Shown here: in pieces, positions 1 to 9,277 of the stretch | Layout: every line of letters starts with the position of its first letter | Position numbering within the stretch: position 1 is the first letter of the stretch | DNA from: Acinetobacter rongchengensis | GTDB lineage: Bacteria; Pseudomonadota; Gammaproteobacteria; Pseudomonadales; Moraxellaceae | Direction of reading: 5' to 3' | Assembly (NCBI RefSeq): GCF_003611475.1 | Contig: NZ_RAXT01000012.1 | Location: forward strand, 20,091-84,090 | DNA length: 64,000 nucleotides | Notes under the pieces: generated by a model | Database searches by the model: none | What the model saw: the letters and a program-made list of their open reading frames with translations, nothing else | What the model was told of the DNA's origin: nothing | Translations under genes and position numbers: made by a program

Positions 1-743
1 CTGGCTAATTTGTCATGCAAAGTTTGACGTTTTGAACTCAAGGCGAAAGCATGATCGATGATGGTGATAAATGGCATGAAAATCATATTCAAGAAGATGA
101 AAATAACACTACGCACTAGAAAAACTCGAGTTAAGTTGACTTTTTCATCTGTGTTGGCATCCACGATTTTGATTTTTGCGATTTTCTTACCTAAGCTTTG
201 TCCAGATTTCGCAAGGAAAAAGGCTTGTACTGCTAACATGATAATGATGTAAAAGAAAACGCTTTGCCAAGCTTCTACAGGGATTAAATTGAGCAATTCT
301 TGTTGGTATTGCACCATTTGATTTGAATTGGTGCTATTTTGCATTTTTTGCTGTAATGCATTGAGCTGAGTAATTTGATTCGGTTCTAAAAAGAATGAAG
401 GAATGGCTGCTGCAGGTAACCACAGTAGAAGATCTAAAAATTTAGCAGAGATCCGTGATCCAAAGCTAGCCAGCTCTTGTGGCGCTTTTTTTTCTACGCG
501 AACATTCTGAATGGTATTATTCTGATGGTGACTTTCAGGTGTAGTGATTGATGGCGCAACATACCCAACAGGTGTATATACAAGCTGACCTTGTGTAAGT
601 TCACCAAGTGCCTTCCATTCAGTCATACCTTGATGCCAAGCTAAATCCGTCAATAAGACTTGTTGACTCGCAAGCATTTGATTGAGTTGTTCAATGGTAT
701 ATGGCCCAGCTTGTTGATTATTTCTCGCCAAGTAAATCTGCAT
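1..743 (-). CDS. GYF/RDD-domain membrane protein, 3' end beyond the window
   Basis: This leftward gene starts at an ATG (743) and runs off the left edge without a stop, so about 247 residues are visible. The N-terminal ~60 residues look like a GYF_2 domain (ARNNQQAGPYTIEQLNQML and a later WHQGMTEW). The following region is an RDD domain: hydrophobic helices, FGSRISAKFLDLLLW with the Arg/Asp pair, GQSLGKKIAKI, and RQTLHDKLA at the window edge. RDD proteins are small integral inner-membrane proteins, mostly of unknown function, some linked to transport. The domain assignment is firm; the physiological role is unknown. Confidence 0.8.
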   Translation of the reverse strand, partial: MQIYLARNNQQAGPYTIEQLNQMLASQQVLLTDLAWHQGMTEWKALGELTQGQLVYTPVGYVAPSITTPESHHQNNTIQNVRVEKKAPQELASFGSRISAKFLDLLLWLPAAAIPSFFLEPNQITQLNALQQKMQNSTNSNQMVQYQQELLNLIPVEAWQSVFFYIIIMLAVQAFFLAKSGQSLGKKIAKIKIVDANTDEKVNLTRVFLVRSVIFIFLNMIFMPFITIIDHAFALSSKRQTLHDKLA

Positions 744-790
744 AAAACTAAATTCTCAAAATAAATCCAAACATACAAAAAACGTAGATG

Positions 791-820
791 AAAAAAAGAC
801 CCTACGAGAGGGTCTTTTTT
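791..820 (-). terminator. Rho-independent terminator of ppsA
   Basis: A perfect 10-bp stem (AAAAGACCCT at 794-803, AGGGTCTTTT at 809-818) with a 5-nt loop lies just past the ppsA stop. T-runs flank it on both strands, so it could work in both directions. Confidence 0.85.
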
Positions 821-831
821 AACACGTTTTA

Positions 832-3210
832 TTAAACTTGTTTAGTCTTTTCTTCAGCTAAGAAGAACCAAGTATCTAAAACTGAGTCAGGGTTAAGTGA
901 AACAGATTCAATTCCTTGCTCCATTAACCATTTTGCAAGATCAGGATGGTCTGAAGGGCCTTGACCACAAATACCGACATATTTACCTGCTTTACGGCAA
1001 GCATGAATTGCCATTGAAAGTAATGCTTTAACAGCTGGATCACGCTCATCAAACAGGTGAGAAACGATACCAGAGTCACGGTCTAAACCAAGTGTTAACT
1101 GAGTTAAGTCATTTGAACCGATAGAGAAACCATCAAAATGTTCAAGGAACTGTTCAGCCAATAATGCATTCGTTGGTAGTTCACACATCATGATCACTTT
1201 AAGACCATTTTCACCACGTCTTAAGCCATTTTGTGCCAATAACTCAATTACACGTTTCGCTTCAGTCACAGTACGTACGAAAGGAATCATGATTTGAATA
1301 TTGGTTAAGCCCATTTCATCACGAGCTTTTTTCAATGCACGGCATTCTAATTCGAAGCAATCACGGAAGTTGTCAGATACATAGCGACTTGCGCCACGGA
1401 AACCTAACATTGGGTTTTCTTCTTCTGGCTCGTAAAGTTTACCACCGATCAAGTTTGCATATTCATTTGACTTAAAGTCAGACATACGCACAATGACGGG
1501 TTTATCCGAAAATGCAGCCGCAAGAGTAGAAATACCTTCAACCAGTTTTTCAACATAGAATTCGATTGGAGATGCATAACCCGCAGTACGCGCCATAACA
1601 GCAGCACGTGTTTCACGTGGTAGGCTGTCGATGTTTAATAATGCTTTTGGATGCACACCAATCATACGGTTAATGATGAACTCTAGACGTGCAAGGCCAA
1701 TCCCTTCGTTTGGAATTTGAGCGAAGTCAAATGCACGATCAGGGTTACCGACGTTCATCATGATCTTGAACGGAAGTTTTGGCATAGATTCAATTGAATT
1801 ACGCTGAATTTCAAAATCCAACGAACCTTCATAGATGAACCCTGTATCACCCTCAGCACATGAGACAGTGACTTCTTGACCGTCAGTCAAGACTTCAGTG
1901 GCATTACCACAACCTACGATCGCAGGAACACCAAGTTCACGTGCAATAATTGCAGCGTGACAAGTACGACCACCACGGTTAGTGACAATCGCAGCAGCAC
2001 GTTTCATTACTGGTTCCCAATCTGGGTCAGTCATGTCTGAAACAAGAACATCACCTTCTTGTACTTTGTCCATTTCTTTAATAGAAGTGACAATACGTAC
2101 TTTACCTGAACCAATGCGTTGACCGATTGAACGACCTTCACAAAGTACAGTGCCTTTTTGTTTAAGCAGGTAACGTTCCATTGTGCCGACATTTTCACGG
2201 CTTTTTACAGTTTCAGGACGTGCTTGAACGATATAGATTTGACCATCGTCACCATCTTTCGCCCATTCGATATCCATTGGAGAACCATAATGCTCTTCAA
2301 TGATCAACGCTTGTTTAGCAAGTTCTTGAAGTTCTAAATCATTCAGTGCAAATTGTTGACGATCTGCTTTTTCTACGTCCACGACAACAACTGATTTACC
2401 CGCAGCACCTTCATCACCATAAATCATTTTTTGGTGCTTAGAACCTAGGTTACGGCGAATAACGGCATGTTTACCATTTCTGAGCAAAGGCTTAGAAACA
2501 TAGAATTCGTCAGGGTTTACTGCACCTTGTACAACCATTTCACCCAAACCATAAGAGGCAGTGATGAATACTGCTTCACGGAAACCAGATTCTGTATCGA
2601 GGGTAAACATTACACCCGCAGCACCTGTTTCAGAGCGAACCATACGTTGGATGCCCGCAGAGAGTGCAACAATATCGTGCGCAAAGTTTTGATGTACACG
2701 GTAAGCAATTGCACGGTCATTATAAAGTGAAGCAAACACTTCTTTAATTGCGATAAGGACATTGTCAATACCACGAATATTTAAGAAGGTTTCTTGTTGT
2801 CCAGCAAATGAAGCGTCTGGTAAATCTTCAGCAGTTGCTGATGAACGTACTGCAACTGCAATGTCAGGGTTACCATTTGAAAGCGCAGCGAAAGCTTCAC
2901 GAACTTCTTTTTCAAGTCCTGCTGTAAGTGGAGTGTCTACGATCCATTGACGAATTTTTGCGCCAGTTTCTGCAAGTGCATTGACATCATCAACATTCAA
3001 TACTGCAAGTTCAGCATTAATTTTTGCATTAAGACCGCTTTGTTCAAGGAATTCGCGATACGCTTCTGCAGTCGTTGCAAATCCACCGGGTACAGATACG
3101 CCAGCATTTGCTAAATGACTGATCATTTCCCCAAGTGAAGAATTTTTACCACCCACGATCTCTACGTCGTGTTTCCCTAGTTTTTCCAGACCGATTACGC
3201 GTGCTTCCAA
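832..3210 (-). CDS. ppsA: Phosphoenolpyruvate synthase
   Basis: Makes phosphoenolpyruvate from pyruvate and ATP (AMP and phosphate released), the entry to gluconeogenesis in the cytosol. The 792-residue protein has the family order: N-terminal ATP-grasp domain ([11 protein letters not shown] near the start, [20 protein letters not shown]), central phosphohistidine domain ([21 protein letters not shown] region, around residue 420), and C-terminal PEP-utilising barrel ending with the catalytic-Cys motif [11 protein letters not shown]. The length is usual. The start appears to be TTG at 3210, since GTGGAG lies 8 nt upstream and no ATG fits. The divergent neighbour ppsR encodes its regulator, a conserved pairing. 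It is followed by a strong terminator. Confidence 0.97.
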   Translation of the reverse strand: MEARVIGLEKLGKHDVEIVGGKNSSLGEMISHLANAGVSVPGGFATTAEAYREFLEQSGLNAKINAELAVLNVDDVNALAETGAKIRQWIVDTPLTAGLEKEVREAFAALSNGNPDIAVAVRSSATAEDLPDASFAGQQETFLNIRGIDNVLIAIKEVFASLYNDRAIAYRVHQNFAHDIVALSAGIQRMVRSETGAAGVMFTLDTESGFREAVFITASYGLGEMVVQGAVNPDEFYVSKPLLRNGKHAVIRRNLGSKHQKMIYGDEGAAGKSVVVVDVEKADRQQFALNDLELQELAKQALIIEEHYGSPMDIEWAKDGDDGQIYIVQARPETVKSRENVGTMERYLLKQKGTVLCEGRSIGQRIGSGKVRIVTSIKEMDKVQEGDVLVSDMTDPDWEPVMKRAAAIVTNRGGRTCHAAIIARELGVPAIVGCGNATEVLTDGQEVTVSCAEGDTGFIYEGSLDFEIQRNSIESMPKLPFKIMMNVGNPDRAFDFAQIPNEGIGLARLEFIINRMIGVHPKALLNIDSLPRETRAAVMARTAGYASPIEFYVEKLVEGISTLAAAFSDKPVIVRMSDFKSNEYANLIGGKLYEPEEENPMLGFRGASRYVSDNFRDCFELECRALKKARDEMGLTNIQIMIPFVRTVTEAKRVIELLAQNGLRRGENGLKVIMMCELPTNALLAEQFLEHFDGFSIGSNDLTQLTLGLDRDSGIVSHLFDERDPAVKALLSMAIHACRKAGKYVGICGQGPSDHPDLAKWLMEQGIESVSLNPDSVLDTWFFLAEEKTKQV

Positions 3211-3365
3211 AGTTGTTACTCCACTTTTGCAGTATTAATCACTATCTTGGCATGAAATTATAACAAAAAACTTAGCATTTTGATTCAACTAAGTGATAGT
3301 CATGTAAGATGGGGGTTACTATAAAGATTATACATCGCTAAGACAAATTTTTGAGGAGAATTTTA

Positions 3366-4202
3366 ATGTCAGAAAGTAACCAGATAAAGCGCAGCGTTTT
3401 TTTCATTTCAGATGGTACCGCGATCACGGCAGAAACTCTTGGGCATTCATTATTAGCGCAATTCCCTCATGTAAAGTTTGATATTCATATTATTCCCTAT
3501 ATAACGTCTGAAGAAGCAGCGATGAATGTCGTCGAAGAAATCAATAAAAGTGCTGAAAAAGATGGGCAACAGCCTTTGGTGTTCGATACTTTAGTTGACC
3601 CTTATGTACGTGATATTATTAATACTGCAAATGCAGTAAATCTTGATGTTTTTGAAGGACTTATTAGTAAGTTATCTGATGTTTTGGGGACGCCACCTAC
3701 AACTTTAGTCGGACAAACCCATGCAGTGACCGATTCTGAGTCATATAAAGCCCGTATTGATGCTGTTCATTTCGCTTTAGACAATGATGATGGGGCTAGA
3801 ACACGACATTATGACAAAGCAGATTTGATCCTGATTGGTGTATCTCGTTCAGGCAAAACGCCGACCTCTATTTACTTGTCATTACAGTTTGGGATTCGTG
3901 TTGCAAACTATCCTTTAACCGAAGAAGACTTAGATGATAACCGTTTGCCAGCAGTGCTTAAAGAGCATAAGCACAAATTATTTGGCTTAATGATTGATGC
4001 TGAGCGCCTTGTTGCTATTCGTTCGGAACGTAAGGCGAATAGCCGTTATGCAAGTTTTAGCCAGTGCCAAATGGAGCTTCGTGCGGTGGAAGGTATTTAC
4101 ATTTCAGAAGGCATTAAATATCTCAATGTTTCAGAAATGTCAATTGAGGAAATTTCTACTCGTGTTTTACAAATGACAGGTTTAAAGCGTCGTATTGGTT
4201 AA
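3366..4202 (+). CDS. ppsR: PEP synthase regulatory protein (kinase/pyrophosphorylase, DUF299)
   Basis: A bifunctional enzyme that inactivates PEP synthase by ADP-dependent phosphorylation of a threonine and reactivates it by phosphate-dependent pyrophosphorolysis. The family P-loop is visible as LIGVSRSGKTPTSIYL around residue 155. The N-terminus has the family motif FFISDGTAITAETLGHSLL. The length of 278 residues is normal. An in-frame TTG at 3351 is possible, but AGGAGA at 3354-3359 sits at correct distance from ATG 3366, which was chosen. It diverges from ppsA across about 150 bp that must hold both promoters. Confidence 0.95.
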   Translation: MSESNQIKRSVFFISDGTAITAETLGHSLLAQFPHVKFDIHIIPYITSEEAAMNVVEEINKSAEKDGQQPLVFDTLVDPYVRDIINTANAVNLDVFEGLISKLSDVLGTPPTTLVGQTHAVTDSESYKARIDAVHFALDNDDGARTRHYDKADLILIGVSRSGKTPTSIYLSLQFGIRVANYPLTEEDLDDNRLPAVLKEHKHKLFGLMIDAERLVAIRSERKANSRYASFSQCQMELRAVEGIYISEGIKYLNVSEMSIEEISTRVLQMTGLKRRIG

Positions 4203-4248
4203 ATAACCTCAGAATTTTCAAGTCATATTGTAATGATAGTGTGATGAC

Positions 4249-4279
4249 AAAAAAGGCTGAATTTGGATTCAGCCTTTTT
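4249..4279 (+). terminator. Terminator after ppsR
   Basis: A 13-bp perfect stem (AAAAAGGCTGAAT at 4250-4262, ATTCAGCCTTTTT at 4267-4279) with loop TTGG, followed by further T-rich sequence. It closes ppsR. Confidence 0.9.
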
Positions 4280-4429
4280 GCTTTTTTTTATTTGATTGAT
4301 AGGTTCATGCTCATATTTTTCCGATTTAAAATGTGAAGGAAAAGGATGGAAAACCATCAAAATTCGCGCATCATTTTGATTGTTTTTTAAGCTACTATTT
4401 AGAAATTTGATTATCCTCGGATCAAGTAT

Positions 4430-6466
4430 TTAGAAATTAGAGCGTGCCTTGAAAGGTTTTGCACGACGTAATTGATGTAAAACTGAAACCAAGAGATCAA
4501 TTTCTTCCGTGGTATTATAAAAAGCCAAAGAAGGGCGAACTGTACGTTCTACGCCAAATCGTCTTAGAATTGGCTGGGCACAATGATGTCCAGTACGTAC
4601 AGCAATTCCGTATTGATTTAATACTTTACCCACTTCTTCTGTTTCATAACCAGCAAGGGTAAAGGACATCACACTGGCTTTGTTTAATGCCGTACCAATT
4701 GGTTTTAAACCCGAAACACTTTGTAAAGCATGCTGTCCATATTCAAGTAAATCATGTTCATAACGTGCAATGTTGTGGATTCCAATACTTTCTACATATT
4801 CTAAAGCAGCGCCTAATCCCACAGCATCTGCAATATTTCCTGTACCTGCTTCAAACTTGTTTGGTGCAGGTTGGTAGATGACATTTTCAAAAGTAACATC
4901 CTGAATCATATTGCCGCCGCCTTCCCAAACAGGCATGCTTGCTAATAATTCAGATTTTGCGTAAACCGCACCTATTCCAGTCGGGCCAAAAACCTTGTGA
5001 CCTGAGAATACAAAGAAATCTGCATCTAGAGTCGCTACATTAGTCGGGATATGTGAAACTGATTGTGCTCCATCGATGAGTACACGAACACCTGCTGCAT
5101 GTGCTAAGGCAATGATTTCCTGAGTGGGGGTAACAGTACCTAGTGCATTTGAAACTTGGGTGATTGAAACCAGTTTGGTTTTAGGATTGAGTAGCTTTAT
5201 AAATTCATCAATACGAATTTGACCTGTATCATCTACAGGAATGACCCGCAGTTTCGCACCTGTTTCTTGGCTTAATTGATACCACGGGACAATATTGGCA
5301 TGGTGTTCCAAATGCGAAATAATAATTTCATCACCCGCACCAATATTTTGTTTACCCCATGATTTTGCAATTAAATTAATTCCTTCAGTGGTACCTCGTA
5401 CAAAGATAATATTTTGAGCGGATGGCGAACCAATAAAGCGAGCAACAACATTACGCGCATGTTCATAAGCATCACTGGCACGAGCAGCAAGTTCATGCGC
5501 AGCGCGGTGAATATTCGAATTTTCATGTTGATAAAAATAAGAAATACGGTCAATGACAGCCTGTGGTTTATGCGTTGTTGCTGCATTATCTAGCCAGATT
5601 AATGGTTTGCCATTCACACGTTCTTGTAAGATTGGAAAATCCCTACGAATTTTCCAAATATCAATCGGTTGGTCATTGTGGCGTGTGATTGGAATTTGCA
5701 CATCTTGATGTTGTTGCGGCTGATCAAACTTCGAATACTCTGCAAAGTAATAACCCGATTCTGTGGTTGCAGGTTTATCATTGCGATCTTTAAGTAAGCC
5801 TTTGAGCTGATGATCCTGAATAACATGGTATTGATCAGTATGGAAAGTATCAAACGGGCCATTAAAATCGTTGTTAAAATAGCCATCAACGGGAAAAGGC
5901 TCAGATGATGGTGTGGTTTGAGTATTTAAATCCGTCGTTATTGGTTTGGCAATATCTAAAAAATAATAGTCAGATGATCCTGTTGTTACATTTTGCGAGT
6001 TTGGTCGTTGTAATTTCGGTACAAGACTTTGGCTATTTAAGGGGCTTACATATTTTAACTCACTGTTGGTTGACGGAATATCTAAACGATTCAAAAGTGC
6101 AAACGGATCAGGATGGTGAGCACCACCGATCACTGGCGAAGACGATAAAACTCTACGTTCAGGATGGTCTGTTGTTGGTTCTATATAATGTTGAGCCAAG
6201 TTTGGATTCAGATTGCTTTGTTGCACAATCGCAGGAATGCGTCCACTCAATGCTGCCACAGGGTCTTTAGGCTGAGGTGGATGGCTAATACCTTGATTTG
6301 CGTATTCAGGTAAATCCAAATTTAACCCTTGAGGATTGTGCTTTGGCAAAGCAGAGAAAAATGCTGCTGCCAATTGAGTCATCACAGATTCACTAAAAGG
6401 TGCATCTGCAATTGCAGATGCTGAATCGGTTGGATTTATATTATTTGTAGGTTGTTGGATAGTCAT
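4430..6466 (-). CDS. Encapsulin cargo: SufS-type cysteine desulfurase with long disordered N-terminus
   Basis: Residues ~268-678 form a complete type II (SufS-like) PLP cysteine desulfurase: DFPIL and IWLDNAATTHKPQ at the start, SHLEHHANIVPW, DGAQSVSH, the Schiff-base lysine Lys491 in FSGHKVFGPTG, and catalytic Cys629 in RTGHHCAQPILRRFG. It removes sulfur from cysteine, yielding alanine and persulfide. The first ~267 residues are unlike SufS: low complexity, rich in Gln, Asn, Pro and Ser, with recurring aromatic motifs (DYYFLDIA at 166-173, GYYFAEYSKF at 238-247). In family 2A encapsulin systems such an extension carries the cargo into the shell. The gene overlaps the shell gene by 26 nt, suggesting translational coupling. 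Assignment as encapsulated cargo rests on this architecture plus neighbourhood. Confidence 0.93.
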   Translation of the reverse strand: MTIQQPTNNINPTDSASAIADAPFSESVMTQLAAAFFSALPKHNPQGLNLDLPEYANQGISHPPQPKDPVAALSGRIPAIVQQSNLNPNLAQHYIEPTTDHPERRVLSSSPVIGGAHHPDPFALLNRLDIPSTNSELKYVSPLNSQSLVPKLQRPNSQNVTTGSSDYYFLDIAKPITTDLNTQTTPSSEPFPVDGYFNNDFNGPFDTFHTDQYHVIQDHQLKGLLKDRNDKPATTESGYYFAEYSKFDQPQQHQDVQIPITRHNDQPIDIWKIRRDFPILQERVNGKPLIWLDNAATTHKPQAVIDRISYFYQHENSNIHRAAHELAARASDAYEHARNVVARFIGSPSAQNIIFVRGTTEGINLIAKSWGKQNIGAGDEIIISHLEHHANIVPWYQLSQETGAKLRVIPVDDTGQIRIDEFIKLLNPKTKLVSITQVSNALGTVTPTQEIIALAHAAGVRVLIDGAQSVSHIPTNVATLDADFFVFSGHKVFGPTGIGAVYAKSELLASMPVWEGGGNMIQDVTFENVIYQPAPNKFEAGTGNIADAVGLGAALEYVESIGIHNIARYEHDLLEYGQHALQSVSGLKPIGTALNKASVMSFTLAGYETEEVGKVLNQYGIAVRTGHHCAQPILRRFGVERTVRPSLAFYNTTEEIDLLVSVLHQLRRAKPFKARSNF

Positions 6467-7373
6467 GGTATTTGTCTACCTCCACGTCTTCAAGTACAGC
6501 TAAGGCATCTTCAGTTAATACAGCCAAAGAGCAATATAAAGAAATTAAATAAGATGCAATCGCATTCCGATTAATTCCCATGAACCGTACAGACAGTCCT
6601 GGCGCTTGTTCACCTGCTAAGCCGGGTTGGAATAAGCCAACAACCCCTTGACGTTTTTCTCCGACACGCAACAAAATGATTTTGGTTTTACCATCCTCAA
6701 CAGGAATTTTATTCGACGGAATCAGGGGGACACCACGCCAAGTAATGAACTGAGAACCAAATAAACTTACAGTTGGTGGCGGAACACCACGACGGGTACA
6801 TTCACGACCAAAAGCGGCAATCGCATCTGGATGCGCAAGGAAAAAACCAGGTTCTTTCCAAACTTTACGCAGTAAATCATCAAAATCATCAGGGGTTGGT
6901 GCGCCAGTCAATGTTGAAATACGTTGCTGATCTGCCACACTGGCAAGTAAGCCGTATTCAGGATTATTGATCAGTTCACTTTCTTGGCGTTCTTTAATTG
7001 TTTCAATGGTTAAGCGTAATTGTTCTTTGATTTGATCATGTGGACTACTATATAAGTCAGAAACACGGGTATGAATGTCTAAGACCGTGGAGACGCCATT
7101 TAAAAAGTATTCTCTTGGATTTAATTCATAATCCACAAACGTTTGTGGGAGGGTAGCTTCATCACGTTGTGTACATGCCACTTGTATATCATCGGTATTG
7201 CTCACTTGGTTAACACGATAGATCCCTGCTTCAACAGGTGTCCATTGCAGTAAATGTGTCAACCAGCGTGGTGTAATTGTAGACAGCTGAGGAACGGTTT
7301 TTGTTGCATTTGCTAACTGGCGGGCAGCTTGATCGCTTAAAGATTGTCGTGCAACTTCTTGGTGTTTAGCCAT
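6441..7373 (-). CDS. srpI: Family 2A encapsulin shell protein (SrpI-like)
   Basis: Shell subunit of a protein nanocompartment with the HK97 phage-capsid fold. The 310-residue sequence matches family 2A shells from end to end: N-terminal arm with QSLSDQAARQLANATKTVPQ, then TPRWLTHLLQWTPVEAGIYRVN, DYELNPREYFLNGVSTVLD, ADQQRISTLTGAPTPDDFDDLL, HPDAIAAFGRECTRRGVPPP and the C-terminal SVRFMGINRNAIASYLISLYCSLAVL. No insertion such as the cyclic-nucleotide-binding domain of family 2B is present. The cysteine desulfurase directly downstream is the established cargo type for this family, and an Acinetobacter baumannii member is reported to store elemental sulfur. The older name comes from a cyanobacterial sulfur-regulated gene. 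Confidence 0.95.
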   Translation of the reverse strand: MAKHQEVARQSLSDQAARQLANATKTVPQLSTITPRWLTHLLQWTPVEAGIYRVNQVSNTDDIQVACTQRDEATLPQTFVDYELNPREYFLNGVSTVLDIHTRVSDLYSSPHDQIKEQLRLTIETIKERQESELINNPEYGLLASVADQQRISTLTGAPTPDDFDDLLRKVWKEPGFFLAHPDAIAAFGRECTRRGVPPPTVSLFGSQFITWRGVPLIPSNKIPVEDGKTKIILLRVGEKRQGVVGLFQPGLAGEQAPGLSVRFMGINRNAIASYLISLYCSLAVLTEDALAVLEDVEVDKYHDYPTTYK

Positions 7374-7550
7374 GTTTATATAAATCCTAAAAATAATGAA
7401 AATGAAAGTAGGGTAAAGTTAAATTTATGTTTTTTCGGCAATACTGATCCTCTCCATCGCATTGAAGTTTTATAAAATTGAATTGTGAGTAAATGAAAGG
7501 TTTAGCGTTGAGCGCTAAATATCACGGTTTAAGTGATGAAATACTGAACT

Positions 7551-8039
7551 TTATTCTTGTTTCCATGGTAGTTGATGAAAGCGCCAACCATTAAACACAC
7601 CACGGTGATCATTCTCATCCAAATCACCTTCAAAGCCTTGATCGATGTTATACACATGTTCAAAACCTGCATTAAACGCCACATTGGCAGCAGCAGCTGA
7701 ACGTTTACCACTACGGCAAAGCAGCAGAATGGTTTTCTCTTTACCCACTTTAGTTTCGAGTTCTTTAGCAAAGCGTGGGTTTCGATTCAAAGCTGTTCCA
7801 GTCGCCCAAGGAATGTGAATGGTCTCTTCTACATAGCCGACAAATTTGCGTTCTTCATTGGTACGTACATCCACAATGACTGCATGCCCAGTTTGAAATA
7901 ATGCCCATGCTTCATGTGGTAAAACAGTACCTGTAAATTCTAGATAATGGTCTTCAACGCGTTGTTTGGCTTGTTCAAAGATTTGTTTGATTTTGCCGTT
8001 ATCCAATTGGATAAAATTAATTTGAGTTACGCTATTCAT
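7551..8039 (-). CDS. Rhodanese-like sulfurtransferase of the encapsulin operon
   Basis: A single rhodanese domain of about 162 residues. The active-site loop is ILLLCRSGKRSAAAANV, with the persulfide-forming cysteine in CRSGKR; VIVDVRTNEERKFVGYVEETIHIPW is the usual strand-helix region before it. The first ~35 residues form an extra N-terminal helical part. The start is taken as ATG 8039 because AAGGTG lies about 8 nt upstream; a TTG at 8057 would add six residues without a good site. It is the first gene of the leftward operon with shell and desulfurase, 177 bp before the shell gene. The likely role is to receive or pass sulfane sulfur made by the desulfurase; that is inference. Confidence 0.88.
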   Translation of the reverse strand: MNSVTQINFIQLDNGKIKQIFEQAKQRVEDHYLEFTGTVLPHEAWALFQTGHAVIVDVRTNEERKFVGYVEETIHIPWATGTALNRNPRFAKELETKVGKEKTILLLCRSGKRSAAAANVAFNAGFEHVYNIDQGFEGDLDENDHRGVFNGWRFHQLPWKQE

Positions 8040-8368
8040 ATGACACACCTTAATCAAATTCTTGGAAAAGCTTTTCTGAATTTGAAATAATATATTTGAA
8101 AAGTTGATATTAAATATAATGATTATTTATATATTGAAAATGAATAAAATTTGCATTGCATATTCTTATTTTTGGAAAGACCTTCAATGTTGCTTAAACT
8201 CATCTAAGTGGATTGATCGTTGTTTTGAATGATCATTTGAAGAAGGTTTTAAAAAGCTAAATCCAAATTTGAGATATGATTATACAAACAATGTTTATCT
8301 AAATCTGTGCGAATAAAATAAGATTTAGGCAGTAGAATTGAATAAAGAATTAAAACGCAGGTAAACCC
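8040..8368. promoter_or_regulatory. Divergent control region between the rhodanese operon and serine acetyltransferase
   Basis: A 329-bp AT-rich gap that must contain both promoters of the sulfur locus. A perfect 12-bp palindrome, GAAAAGCTTTTC, occurs at 8065-8076 in the rhodanese leader, and a 10-bp palindrome AATGATCATT at 8228-8237 lies mid-gap. Either could be an operator, but no regulator site could be assigned by eye, and no -35/-10 pair is clear enough to call. Confidence 0.4.
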
Positions 8369-9277
8369 ATGACCCAGTGGAATATTCAAAATATCGTCAC
8401 AGAATTACAGCAAGCGCGTAATGAGTGGCGGACACGACAAAAAAGTCTCAAAGATTTTGGGGGGCGAGAATTACCGTCGAAAGAAGAAATTCAAAAAATC
8501 ATGAATGACTTGTGCGGTATTTTATTTCCAATGCGTTTGGGGCCACCTGATTTACGTCAACAAAGTGAAAACTTCTATATTGCTCATACGCTTGAAAAAA
8601 CCTTATACGCTTTGCAAGAACAGGTGAAGCTGAATTTGACTTATGATTATAAATATAAAAAACATCATGAAAATGCAGATGTGATTGAAGTGCTTGCACA
8701 AAGCATGGTCAGCGAATTTGCACAAAAATTACCAGCATTACGTCGCCTTTTAGATACCGATGTAATTGCTGCCTATGATGGTGATCCTGCGGCACGCAGT
8801 GTGGATGAGGTTTTACTGTGCTATCCGGGGATTTTTGCAATTATTTATCATCGGATTGCCCATGAATTTTATAAAAAAGAGCTGTCTTTATTGGCGCGTT
8901 TAATTGCGGAAATTGCGCATTCTAAAACAGGGATAGATATCCACCCCGGGGCTCAAATTGATCAAGGCTTTTTTATCGATCATGGAACAGGTGTTGTGAT
9001 TGGTGAAACCTGTGTAATTGGTAAAAATGTACGTATTTACCAAGCGGTCACTCTAGGGGCGAAACGTTTTGAAGTGGATGAATCAGGGCGTTTGCAAAAG
9101 GAATATGCTCGGCATCCAATAGTTGAAGATAATGTGGTGATTTATGCAGGAGCAACTATTCTTGGACGTATTACGATTGGTCATGGTGCTGTGATTGGTG
9201 GGAATGTTTGGATCACTCAAAGTATTGCACCGAACAGTGCCGTTTCTCAAAGTTCTGCAACCAAGTCGCTGGTATAG
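8369..9277 (+). CDS. epsC: Serine O-acetyltransferase (EpsC/SrpH type)
   Basis: Transfers acetyl from acetyl-CoA to serine, giving O-acetylserine, the precursor for cysteine. The C-terminal half is the left-handed beta-helix of hexapeptide repeats (DIHPGAQIDQGFFIDHGTG, VVIGETCVIGKNVRIYQ, AVTLGAKRF, GATILGRITIGHGAVIGGNVWI). The N-terminal ~170 residues are the helical domain. At 302 residues it is the long form, unlike the ~270-residue enteric CysE. It diverges from the encapsulin operon; a serine acetyltransferase gene beside family 2A encapsulin and desulfurase genes is a recurring arrangement, which supports a joint role in cysteine and sulfur supply. Confidence 0.92.
   Translation: MTQWNIQNIVTELQQARNEWRTRQKSLKDFGGRELPSKEEIQKIMNDLCGILFPMRLGPPDLRQQSENFYIAHTLEKTLYALQEQVKLNLTYDYKYKKHHENADVIEVLAQSMVSEFAQKLPALRRLLDTDVIAAYDGDPAARSVDEVLLCYPGIFAIIYHRIAHEFYKKELSLLARLIAEIAHSKTGIDIHPGAQIDQGFFIDHGTGVVIGETCVIGKNVRIYQAVTLGAKRFEVDESGRLQKEYARHPIVEDNVVIYAGATILGRITIGHGAVIGGNVWITQSIAPNSAVSQSSATKSLV

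Noticed and set aside
58..252. Plus-strand 64-codon frame at the left edge
   Set aside because: It is antisense to the RDD-domain gene, whose frame is open to the window edge and matches a known family.
5905..6270. Plus-strand 121-codon frame opposite the desulfurase extension
   Set aside because: The minus-strand frame is continuous from shell overlap to the catalytic domain; the plus frame is a shadow of low-complexity coding DNA.
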